From an uncultured Poribacteria bacterium (GTDB lineage Bacteria > Poribacteria > WGA-4E > WGA-3G), in the NCBI GenBank assembly GCA_958295855.1, contig OY282383.1, positions 2,646,481 through 2,710,480 of the forward strand: a stretch of DNA of 64,000 bases, written 5' to 3'. The position numbers were made by a program, and so were the translations under genes. The notes beneath the pieces were generated by a model. The model did not search any database. It had not been told where the DNA came from and saw nothing but the letters and a program-made list of their open reading frames with translations. Every line of letters starts with the position of its first letter. The first letter of the stretch is position 1. Shown in pieces: positions 26,628-34,640 of this stretch.

Positions 26628-28520
26628 CTATTTCCTTATCACCATCTTCTTCGTGGCAGAGAAATCTCCCGCTGTCAGCGTATAGAAATACACCCCACTC
26701 GCCACTGGCTCACCCTGTGCATTCCGGCCATCCCAATACGCCGCACGTGCCTGCGTCTTATACATACCCGCAGGCATCTGACCTAATGCCAGCGTCCGGA
26801 CTAACGTCCCATCCGCCGCATAGATGGAGAGCATCACTTCAGCAGGCTTCGCCAACTGATACGGTATCCACGTCTCCGGATTAAACGGATTCGGATAGTT
26901 GGCAAGCAGTGCCGTCTGTTTCGGGGTCAAGCGTGCGAGGAGCTGCAGCAGCACGGCGATGCCGCGTTGATAAGTGGGGTTTGCGCGATCCAGCCGTTGC
27001 GCCTGCGCGAGCCACTGCTGCACATCCGCCGCTTGTAGGGAGAGATTGCTGTCTCCTGCCATTGCGAACCCCGGTGCACCGGCTGCCGCCCCAAACGCCC
27101 CCGCGACCAACACCAGATCCTGAATGTTGACAACGCCATCGCCATTGACATCGGCACGATTGTCTTCACTTGTCTGCCCAAGCTGCGCAGCAACGAGCGT
27201 TAAGTCCAGAATGTTGACAACGCCATCGCTGTTGATATCTTCGGCGATGTGTTCCGGTGTGGGTGCAGAAGGTGTGATGTCCCAGAGAAGCACGGTGCTG
27301 TCATTACTCCCACTGGCGAGGGTGGTGCCATCGGGACTGAACGCCACGCTAGAGACATAAGACGTATGCCCGGTGAGGGTGTGTCGTGCCTCGCCGGTGG
27401 CCACATCCCACACACGGATGGTGCCGTCATCCCAACCACCACCACTGGCGAGGATGGTGCCATCGGGGCTGAACGCCACGCTCCTGACATCGCCCGTATG
27501 CCCTGTGAGGGTGTTTAGTGTGTTGCCGGTGGCCACATCCCACAAATGGATGGTGTCGTCCCCACTCCCACTGGCGAGGATGGTGCCATCGGGACTGAAT
27601 GCCACGCTATAGACCCAGTCGGTATGCCAGGTGAGGGTGTTTAGTGTGTCGCCGGTGGCCACATCCCACACACGGATTCCTGTCCTACTCCCACTGGCGA
27701 GGGTGGTGCCATCGGGACTGAACGCCACGCTAGTGACCTGGCCTGTATGCCCGGTGAGGGTGTTTCGTGTGTTGCCGGTGGCAATATCCCACAGACGGAT
27801 GGTGCCGTCCCTACTCCCACTGGCGAGGGTGTTTCCATCGGGGCTGAACGCCACGCCAGCGGTATGCCCGGCTAACAGGAACAGTGCCACTTCTTGGTAG
27901 GTAGCCGTATCGTAGAGCCAAACCCCGATGTCACTCGCAACCGCAAGCAGGGTGTTTCCATCGGGGCTGAACGCCACGCTAGAGACCTCGTCCGTATGCC
28001 CTGTGAGGGTGTTTTGTGTGTCGAGGGTGTTTTGTGTGTCGCCGGTGGTCACATCCCACACACGGATGGTTTTGTCCATACTCCCACTGGCGAGGATGGT
28101 GCCATCGGGACTGAACGCCACGCTATTGACATCGTCCGTATGCCCTGTGAGGGTGTTGCGTGTGTCTCCGGTGGCCACATCCCACAGACGGATGGTGTTG
28201 TCCGAACTCCCACTGGCGAGGATGGTGCCATCGGGACTGAACGCAACGCTATCGACAGAGCCCGTATGCCCGGTGAGCAGTGCCACTTCTTGGTAGGTTG
28301 CGGTATCGTAGAGCCAAATCCCGATGGAACGCGCGACCGCAAGCAGGGTGCCATCGGGGGAATACACAATCTCGCCAATCTCGCCGATGTAGCCTTTGCC
28401 GAGGCGGAGGGTTGCACCTTCGGGTAATCCCATCCGCTGGTAATCTTGGGCGGTGGCGGTGGTGAGTGCCATCGTGGCGGTTAATAGCAGGATGATGGTT
28501 AAAAGTGTTAACGTTTTCAT
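26628..28520 (-). CDS. Secreted WD40 propeller with dockerin repeats and C-terminal sorting tail
   Basis: 630 residues from the ATG at 28520 (AAGGAG upstream, signal peptide MKTLTLLTIILLL...); a longer frame to 28640 lacks these. About nine WD40 blades (AFSPDGTILASGS, then TIRLWDVATG) span residues ~35-400. Two dockerin-like calcium loops follow: DINSDGVVNILDLTLVAAQL and DVNGDGVVNIQDLVLVAGAF. The last ~90 residues are a FlgD-like or type A sorting domain starting NYPNPFNPETWIPYQLA and ending in a Lys/Arg tail. The blades are nearly identical in DNA sequence over ~126-base periods. It is probably exported and displayed, with the propeller as binding surface. Two strong promoters lie upstream. 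Confidence 0.88.
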   Translation of the reverse strand: MKTLTLLTIILLLTATMALTTATAQDYQRMGLPEGATLRLGKGYIGEIGEIVYSPDGTLLAVARSIGIWLYDTATYQEVALLTGHTGSVDSVAFSPDGTILASGSSDNTIRLWDVATGDTRNTLTGHTDDVNSVAFSPDGTILASGSMDKTIRVWDVTTGDTQNTLDTQNTLTGHTDEVSSVAFSPDGNTLLAVASDIGVWLYDTATYQEVALFLLAGHTAGVAFSPDGNTLASGSRDGTIRLWDIATGNTRNTLTGHTGQVTSVAFSPDGTTLASGSRTGIRVWDVATGDTLNTLTWHTDWVYSVAFSPDGTILASGSGDDTIHLWDVATGNTLNTLTGHTGDVRSVAFSPDGTILASGGGWDDGTIRVWDVATGEARHTLTGHTSYVSSVAFSPDGTTLASGSNDSTVLLWDITPSAPTPEHIAEDINSDGVVNILDLTLVAAQLGQTSEDNRADVNGDGVVNIQDLVLVAGAFGAAAGAPGFAMAGDSNLSLQAADVQQWLAQAQRLDRANPTYQRGIAVLLQLLARLTPKQTALLANYPNPFNPETWIPYQLAKPAEVMLSIYAADGTLVRTLALGQMPAGMYKTQARAAYWDGRNAQGEPVASGVYFYTLTAGDFSATKKMVIRK

Positions 28521-28598
28521 TGAATTTCTCCTTTTGTATATACTGCGTTGTGGGCAGGTGCTGTGCCTACTTGTGTGTTTCGTCTCATCGTTGGACAT

Positions 28599-28627
28599 AT
28601 TGTAGCAATTGTCGCGTTTTCTGTCAA
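28599..28627 (-). promoter_or_regulatory. Promoter P1 of the WD40-dockerin gene
   Basis: Minus strand TTGACA, 17 bases, TACAAT. The -35 lies in an inverted repeat on the plus strand (TGTCAAA-tttt-TTTGACA, 28622-28639) that could be an operator. The leader would be about 70 bases. Confidence 0.65.
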
Positions 28628-28680
28628 ATTTTTTTGACAAACATAGACTAACCCTGCTTCTATCGCCTCATCTTAGAAAT

Positions 28681-28709
28681 ATTATAGCCCATGCTGCAAT
28701 TTATGTCAA
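28681..28709 (-). promoter_or_regulatory. Promoter P2 of the WD40-dockerin gene, perfect consensus
   Basis: Minus strand TTGACA, 17 bases, TATAAT, a full match to the sigma-70 consensus, about 80 bases upstream of P1. Both point at the gene starting at 28520. Confidence 0.75.
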
Positions 28710-28724
28710 GTTTTTTATGCAAAA

Positions 28725-29370
28725 ATGGTTCATTGTCTGAATCGCGGATTACACAGATTACACAGATTAACGCGGATTTTGGGGTGCCCCGCGGGTCAGC
28801 ATCTTGGGGAAGGGGAGGCGCGGCGCAGCTGACCCTAAGAATACAGGGTAGGCACAAGGCATACCCCTACATAGGAAGGGTAGGTACAAGCCCTACCCCT
28901 ACAAAAATAAAATAATAGCCAGCTACCGAAGATGTTGAATGGCACGGGTGCCCAAAATCCGCGTTTTTCCGCGTTCTCCGCGTAAATCCGTGATTCAGAC
29001 GAAAGACAGCCGCTGCGCGGTTGACCCTAAGAATACAGGGTAGGCACAAGGCATACCCCTACATAGGAAGGGTAGGCACAAGGCCTACCCCTACAAAGAA
29101 AATAATAGCAAGGTACCGAAAATGTTGAATGGAGAGGACACCCAAAATCCGCGTCATTCTGCGTAATCCGCGTAAATCCGCGATTCAGATGAAATTCAGC
29201 CGCGTCATCCTCGCAAGTACGCCGCAAATCGTGGGCGGGGAGACCCCGCCCCTACGGGTAGGGTTGTTTTGTAGGGGGTAGGCCTTGTGCCTACCCTTTA
29301 GCCCTATAAGGGCGAAAGGTGTATAGTACCGCGTGCCTACCCTCATCCTTAGCCCCAGCAGGGCGAAAGG
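28725..29370. repeat. Mosaic of dispersed repeat modules
   Basis: Contains the CTGAATCGCGGATTA module in plus orientation (28735-28780) and twice inverted (about 28958-28999 and 29144-29190). It also has repeated GTAGGCACAAGGC/CTACCCCTACA segments (28853-28910, 29039-29095), the palindrome GGGCGGGGAGACCCCGCCC (29233-29251) and two AGCCC...GGGCGAAAGG units (29299-29370). It shares modules with 25395-26600. No gene was seen between 28521 and 29514. Confidence 0.75.
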
Positions 29371-29514
29371 AAAAACTTGACTTTTTTCGTGAATACGGCT
29401 AACATTTAAGAAATGGATATCATACACCTTCACGAGTCGGAGTTTCAAGACCCGCCTGCAAAAGGGAAAACCAACATTTAAGGAAACCATATTATACACT
29501 TTTAGGATAATCCG

Positions 29515-30678
29515 ATGCGAAACTGGCTGAAAATTCTAATAATGCTGTCTCTGTGTTTGCCGCTAGCTGGCCTCACCGCCGAAAACACCGACCATGGCAG
29601 CTATGTCCAACATGTAGAACAAGGATTTGTGCTCCTATTTCAGGGGGACAATCCAGGGGCTATTGATGCGTTTGAAGCGGCACTCGCCATCGAACCCGAG
29701 CATTATGAAATTCTACACTATCTCGGAATGGCTTATGCCCAAGAAGAGTTTTGGAACAAAGCGGTTGAGGTTTACGAACGTTCCATAGAATTGATGCCGG
29801 ATAACATTGAGGCACTCTATTCCCTGGGCGTTGTCTATTTCAAACTCGATCGGTGGGCAGATGCAGTGAAGCCGTTGCAACGGCTCGTCACGCTTTCCTC
29901 CCAACATGCGCGCGGACATGAAGTGCTCGGCAAGGCATTGGTGAAACTTCGTCGGTATTCGGAGGCGGTTGACATCTTGACGCAAGCCCTTGTCCTAAAG
30001 CCTAACGCCGCAGGCACCTATAATGAACTTGGCACAGCCTACCTGAATCTAAAAGCGTATCCGAAAGCGATAGAAAACTTCACGCGCGCGATAGAGTTCG
30101 GCCCGGCACGCTACGCGGAACCACACTATGGCCTCGGCACCGCGTATCTCCGTTTGGGCGATAGGGAGAAAAGTAGAGCCGAGATGCGCATATTTCAGCA
30201 GCTCCAAAAGGAATTTGCCGAATATGAACGTCTGACTCGCTTGACGCGTACAGAGCCCGATAACCTTGAAGTATGGGCAGGTTTAGCGAAGTTGTTAATG
30301 AATCAAAAGAATTACGGCGAAGCGGTGCGGGTGTTGCAAAAGTGCATTGAACTCTCCCCCGACAACGCCAACTTTTATCATGGGCTGAGCCAAGCGTTTA
30401 TCAATCTTAATTATCCTAAGCCTGCACAAGAGGCCGCCCGTAAGGCGATTCAACTGATGCCCAACCAGGCAATTCTCTATAACACCCTTGGGAGCACTTA
30501 CGCAATGTTGGGCGAGGTGCAAAAGGCAATCGGCGCATTCCGCAAAGCGATTGAATTAGACGGTGAACAACCCTATTATCATCTCAACATTTCAAAACTA
30601 TACCAGAGCCTCGGCAACCACGAACTCGCGCAGGAGCATTACCGTGCTTATGAACACTTTTTGTCTGAACAGAAATAA
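29515..30678 (+). CDS. Exported TPR-repeat protein
   Basis: 387 residues with signal peptide MRNWLKILIMLSLCLPLAG. The rest is about nine tetratricopeptide repeats (for example GMAYAQEEFWNKAVEVYERSIELMPDN), a helical scaffold for protein contacts. Ribosome site AGGAT before the ATG. It is the first of three plus-strand genes (TPR, FGE-like, ASPIC/UnbV); the next probably starts 29 bases after its stop. The three are likely to work together in the periplasm or at the surface. Confidence 0.88.
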   Translation: MRNWLKILIMLSLCLPLAGLTAENTDHGSYVQHVEQGFVLLFQGDNPGAIDAFEAALAIEPEHYEILHYLGMAYAQEEFWNKAVEVYERSIELMPDNIEALYSLGVVYFKLDRWADAVKPLQRLVTLSSQHARGHEVLGKALVKLRRYSEAVDILTQALVLKPNAAGTYNELGTAYLNLKAYPKAIENFTRAIEFGPARYAEPHYGLGTAYLRLGDREKSRAEMRIFQQLQKEFAEYERLTRLTRTEPDNLEVWAGLAKLLMNQKNYGEAVRVLQKCIELSPDNANFYHGLSQAFINLNYPKPAQEAARKAIQLMPNQAILYNTLGSTYAMLGEVQKAIGAFRKAIELDGEQPYYHLNISKLYQSLGNHELAQEHYRAYEHFLSEQK

Positions 30679-30706
30679 TGATTCTCTTGTGAGCTTGCTC
30701 TCCCAG

Positions 30707-31525
30707 ATGCAATTCCCTTCTACGACACTGCTTGTCCTCAGCTTCAGTGTTAGCATTATTTTTGGCGCATCCGCGAAGGATGAAAAAGAGTTGATATTCA
30801 TTCCCGCCGGCACCTTTACCATGGGAAACAACAGCCGCGCGGCTGATGAAAGACCGGTGCATAAGGTCTACTTGGATGCCTATTATATCAGTAAATATGA
30901 GGTAACAAACGCCGAGTACTATGACTTCTGGCGTAGCCTGCGGGTTTCCAATATAGAAATGGAGCAGGAAAAGCACACACCAGAGAATTTTACCCATCTT
31001 CCCCATATCGGTGACTGGCCTGCCCGCGCTGAAAAGTTTCCGAATCATCCTGTTGTCGGTGTGTCATGGCAAGATGCCAAAGCGTATGCTGAGTGGAAAG
31101 GGATGCGGCTCCCAACAGAAGCCGAATGGGAAAAGGCAGCGCGCGGCTATACCGATAGAACGTGGCCCTGGGGCAATGCAATAGAACTTTATGCCAATAC
31201 CTCGGCTGATGATGACGGGTATGGGAATCGCCTCGCGCCTGTAGGGAGCTTTCCAAAAGGAAAAAGTTATTACGGCGCGATGGACATGGCAGGCAACGTA
31301 TGGGAGTGGACTGCGGATTGGTACAGCGATGTCTACTATTTTCATAGTCCGAAGCGGAATCCGACGGGACCGGTGCTCGGCAGCTGGCGGGTTATCCGAG
31401 GCGGCTCATGGATAGATACGCTCACCCGATGTAGCACCACATTTCGGTTCTATCTTTATCCAAATCTGAAAACCTCCTTTGTCGGTTTTCGGGTAGCAAA
31501 AACGGCTGAAAAAACAGAAAAATAG
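30707..31525 (+). CDS. Formylglycine-generating-enzyme-like (FGE-sulfatase fold) exported protein
   Basis: About 272 residues from the ATG at 30707, which gives a good signal peptide (MQFPSTTLLVLSFSVSIIFG); upstream GTG (30689) and ATG (30650) starts are also in frame and the ribosome site is weak. FGE fold markers: FIPAGTFTMG, RPVHKVYLDAYYISKYEVTN, PVVGVSWQDAKAYAEWKGMRLPTEAEWEKAARG, DMAGNVWEWTADW and VIRGGSW. In true FGE the region after GGS has two copper-binding Cys; here it reads WIDTLTRCSTTFRF with only one Cys, so sulfatase activation is doubtful. Members without the pair often act as binding proteins or other oxidases. Confidence 0.8.
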   Translation: MQFPSTTLLVLSFSVSIIFGASAKDEKELIFIPAGTFTMGNNSRAADERPVHKVYLDAYYISKYEVTNAEYYDFWRSLRVSNIEMEQEKHTPENFTHLPHIGDWPARAEKFPNHPVVGVSWQDAKAYAEWKGMRLPTEAEWEKAARGYTDRTWPWGNAIELYANTSADDDGYGNRLAPVGSFPKGKSYYGAMDMAGNVWEWTADWYSDVYYFHSPKRNPTGPVLGSWRVIRGGSWIDTLTRCSTTFRFYLYPNLKTSFVGFRVAKTAEKTEK

Positions 31526-31550
31526 CATCCTCCACTGAGCGTGCACCCCA

Positions 31551-33218
31551 ATGCGAAAATCTTCTTTCATTCATCTAATTGTCCTCCTCCTGGCTAACAG
31601 CAGTGTTGCTGCACAACTCCCTATTTTCGTTGATGTCACCGAAGAAGCAGGTATCCGATTCAAACATAACAACGGTAAAACCGACCACAAGCATATCATT
31701 GAGACGATGGGCTCCGGTGCAGTCTTTTTTGATTACGACGTGGATGGCGACGTTGACCTCTATTTTGTCAATAGCGGTCCAGTTGCTGTGGATACACTTT
31801 CCAACCGTGACTCTGTGGGCGAGGTTTTTAACAGCGGTACAGCAAGAAATGTTCTTTATCGCAATGATGGGAATGGACACTTTACAGATGTCACAACCGT
31901 TTCGGGGACCGGGGACACCGGTTACGGCATGGCAGCTGCCGCAGGCGATATCGATAACGACGGCGATGCAGACCTCTACGTCGCCAACTTTGGGCAGGAT
32001 ACGCTCTACCGAAATAATGGGAACGGCACCTTTACGGACATCACCGAAGCTGCCGGGATTGATAACTCGCTTTGGGGCATCGCAGCCGTTTATCTCGATG
32101 TCGATGGCGATGGCGCTCTGGATATTTTCGTCGTGAACTATCTCGTTTACGAGGTGTCAATGCCGCAGACTACCTATAAGGGTATTGTCGGCTACGGGCA
32201 TCCGCGGAGTTATGAGGGAACAGCGGACGTACTTTACCAAAATAACGGTGATGGCACCTTTACCGACATCGCAGAAACAGCAGGCGTGACAAACCCCAGT
32301 GAAGGCAGAGGTATGGCAGCAGTCATCTGTGATTATGACAAAGATAGATTCCCGGATATTTACGTTACCAACGATACCAATCGCAATTTCTTGTATCATA
32401 ATAACGGCGACGGCACCTTCACTGATGAAAGCCTGTTCATCGGCGTAGGGTATGATGAAAACGGGGTTGCAGAAGGCTCTATGGGAGTAGACTGTGGTGA
32501 TTATAACAGAGATGGTTGGCTTGACTTCATCGTTGCCAATTCGGAAAAGGCGACGCTCTATAAAAATGAGGAGGGACTTTTCTTTGTCGATGCAACTGTG
32601 GAGAGTGCGTTGCAACAACCGACGTTGCCGTTTGTCGGTTTTAGCCCACTTTTTTTGGATTATGACAACGATGGGTACCTTGATATTTTCTGTGCGAACG
32701 GCCATCCACAAGATGTAATTGAAGTTCTGACAGATTACGAAACCTACGCGCAACACGACCAGGTGTTTCGAAACAACGGCGACGGCACCTATACAGATGT
32801 CTCGGAAACCGCAGGCACTTACTTCTCAGAAGCACTTGTCGGCAGAGCCGCAGCCACCGCTGACTACGATAACGACGGGGATACCGATATTGTCATCATG
32901 AATTCCAATCAGCGGGCAGTGCTGCTTCGGAACGATGCCGGAAACGAAAAAAACTGGCTCGGCATCAAACTCGTTGGAACGCAGAGTAATCGCGATGGCA
33001 TCGGTGCGAAAGTGCGGCTCGTAACAGACGGCATGACACAAATAGCGGAAGTGAAGAGCGGGTCAAGTTACGCATCAGGCAGTGATGTGCGCTTGCTGTT
33101 TGGCTTAGCAGCAACGCAACACGTTGATAGTATCGTTATCGTGTGGCCGAGCGGAATCACGCAAGAATGGGAAGGCGTGGCTGTTAATCAAATTGTGACA
33201 ATTGTAGAACCCAAGTAG
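31551..33218 (+). CDS. FG-GAP/VCBS propeller protein with ASPIC/UnbV C-terminus
   Basis: 555 residues, signal peptide MRKSSFIHLIVLLLANSSVAA. Integrin-like FG-GAP repeats bind calcium through D-x-D-x-D-G loops (DYDVDGDVDLYF, DIDNDGDADLYVANFG, DVDGDGALDIFVVNY and others, about eight). The last ~90 residues are the ASPIC/UnbV domain (WLGIKLVGTQSNRDGIGAKVR to IVWPSGITQEW). Exported, probably a surface or extracellular binding protein. It follows the FGE-like gene after 25 bases. A strong terminator follows at 33324. Confidence 0.9.
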   Translation: MRKSSFIHLIVLLLANSSVAAQLPIFVDVTEEAGIRFKHNNGKTDHKHIIETMGSGAVFFDYDVDGDVDLYFVNSGPVAVDTLSNRDSVGEVFNSGTARNVLYRNDGNGHFTDVTTVSGTGDTGYGMAAAAGDIDNDGDADLYVANFGQDTLYRNNGNGTFTDITEAAGIDNSLWGIAAVYLDVDGDGALDIFVVNYLVYEVSMPQTTYKGIVGYGHPRSYEGTADVLYQNNGDGTFTDIAETAGVTNPSEGRGMAAVICDYDKDRFPDIYVTNDTNRNFLYHNNGDGTFTDESLFIGVGYDENGVAEGSMGVDCGDYNRDGWLDFIVANSEKATLYKNEEGLFFVDATVESALQQPTLPFVGFSPLFLDYDNDGYLDIFCANGHPQDVIEVLTDYETYAQHDQVFRNNGDGTYTDVSETAGTYFSEALVGRAAATADYDNDGDTDIVIMNSNQRAVLLRNDAGNEKNWLGIKLVGTQSNRDGIGAKVRLVTDGMTQIAEVKSGSSYASGSDVRLLFGLAATQHVDSIVIVWPSGITQEWEGVAVNQIVTIVEPK

Positions 33219-33323
33219 GTATGACGCGCCAAATTCACATGCAATACACCGTAAGGCGAAGACCTCGTGCTTCGTCAGGCAAGTCATTATACATTGAAGA
33301 GGTGTCCTTGACACGCGTACAAC

Positions 33324-33363
33324 AAAACGCCCGTATCCACGTTTGTTTGGATACGGGCGTTTT
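33324..33363. terminator. Strong two-way intrinsic terminator
   Basis: A perfect 15-bp stem, AAAACGCCCGTATCC (33324-33338) against GGATACGGGCGTTTT (33349-33363), with a 10-base loop. A run of A on one side and T on the other serves both the plus-strand gene ending at 33218 and the minus-strand gene ending at 33384. Confidence 0.92.
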
Positions 33364-33383
33364 CTGTTCGTTAGTTTTGCCAA

Positions 33384-34103
33384 TTATCTCCGCTTGATAT
33401 CTGCCCAAGTCGTTGCCAGTTTGTTTTTCGGTTCAACTGGCGTTAGGACATCAAGGAAGAGGTTGTCGTTAGTCGGTGCGATGAGGAGATCGGTATCGGT
33501 AGCTTCAAAGTGGAGATTGACGTAATCTGCTCCGCCCGATTCGCCACATTTGAAGTGCAAGAAATTTTCGCCCTTCTTGAGTTGAATCTCGGTTGGCGTT
33601 GTAACTGCGCGTACCCCGCCTGTCCAGGTAGGGTTGTCATAAACCTGCTCGCCATTGATCCAAATCTGAGCATGATCATCGTGGGCGGGGTGCCTCACTG
33701 TCGTTCGGTCGTCGGGTGAAATGACAACAATAATCCCGTGCCACGTGACATCTCCTCCGTCAGGAATACCGTGGCTCGTGGACAGATTAAACTCGTCTTC
33801 AGTATTAATGGTGACAATTGACCAGGCGAGTGCGCCGCCGTTATCTGGGAGGTTCACCACGACGTTCGCCGTTTTTCCGGCACCGTCGCTTGTGGAAACG
33901 GAAGCGTTTGAAATCTCACCGCCGCTCCCTTCAGAGAGATAGTCCACTAGCGCAGACTCGTCGAAGCCGCCAGTATCGGTGACGAGGTCGAGGCCCCACC
34001 ATTTTTCAATCCACGCATCGCCAGCTGGCTGCCAATCTTGGGCAAATGCCGTTGGCGCGATGGCAACACAAGCAATTGTGAGAAAAATTGCCAATTTGTT
34101 CAT
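33384..34103 (-). CDS. Secreted beta-sandwich protein of unknown function
   Basis: 239 residues with a clear signal peptide (MNKLAIFLTIACVAIAPTAFA). The middle (HAQIWINGEQVYDNPTWTGG, IQLKKGENFLHFKCGE, VNLHFEAT) reads like the ligand-binding or PA14-like beta sandwiches that hold sugars or decorate secreted glycosidases. The C-terminal NKLATTWADIKRR resembles an ending I associate with secreted poribacterial proteins. No catalytic motif seen. It stands alone, with its own promoter and terminator. Confidence 0.7.
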   Translation of the reverse strand: MNKLAIFLTIACVAIAPTAFAQDWQPAGDAWIEKWWGLDLVTDTGGFDESALVDYLSEGSGGEISNASVSTSDGAGKTANVVVNLPDNGGALAWSIVTINTEDEFNLSTSHGIPDGGDVTWHGIIVVISPDDRTTVRHPAHDDHAQIWINGEQVYDNPTWTGGVRAVTTPTEIQLKKGENFLHFKCGESGGADYVNLHFEATDTDLLIAPTNDNLFLDVLTPVEPKNKLATTWADIKRR

Positions 34104-34327
34104 AGCTATGAAATCTCCTTATGTTCAGTGCGACCAAGGTGCAGAGCTGTTTTGAGCAAGAAGCGCGCTTCCCAAAATCTCTTCACTTTAGTCAGACAAA
34201 AATTAATTGTTATCTACATATTTGGTGATAGCAGTACTGCATGCAAATCACTCAGGCTATGCGATTCATTGCCTCTTCGCGAGGCTGTATAGATCTCCGC
34301 GCGAAGTTAATAGAAAACGTTGGATAT

Positions 34328-34357
34328 ATTATAGCACTTTTCAATTAGGAATGGCAA
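34328..34357 (-). promoter_or_regulatory. Possible promoter for the secreted beta-sandwich gene
   Basis: Minus strand TTGCCA, 18 bases, TATAAT; leader about 220 bases. It lies in the 537-base divergent gap 34104-34640, which otherwise holds only the plus-strand promoter at 34425. Confidence 0.5.
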
Positions 34358-34424
34358 GAAAAAAGTGCAAAACAACCGAACTTTTAAAAGTTTAGCAGGA
34401 AATACCAATTTTGTCAACTTTAAT

Positions 34425-34453
34425 TTGATCTGTTCCGTTTTGCATGATATAAT
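34425..34453 (+). promoter_or_regulatory. Promoter for the double VWA gene
   Basis: TTGATC, 17 bases, TATAAT. The leader to the ATG at 34641 is about 180 bases; nothing recognisable in it. Confidence 0.6.
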
Positions 34454-34640
34454 AATCTGAATCCCAGACAGGACCGATTAGCCCTCTTTCCAAATATACT
34501 CTGGAAACGATTTTGATTTCCTGAGGAACGTTCTATGAAAATGAACAAAAAATTAATATAGACTCTTCTCAGGTATAGTATTCAATGGTGCAGGTTAGAT
34601 TGAGCAACAAACAGGCCTATATCAAAATGGAGAAAATACC

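Noticed and set aside
27124..28427. Plus-strand frames of 60-177 residues opposite the WD40 gene
   Set aside because: Their repeats mirror the WD40 DNA repeats on the other strand.
28660..29499. Small frames in the repeat mosaic upstream of the TPR gene
   Set aside because: They follow the repeat modules in both orientations and have no start signals.
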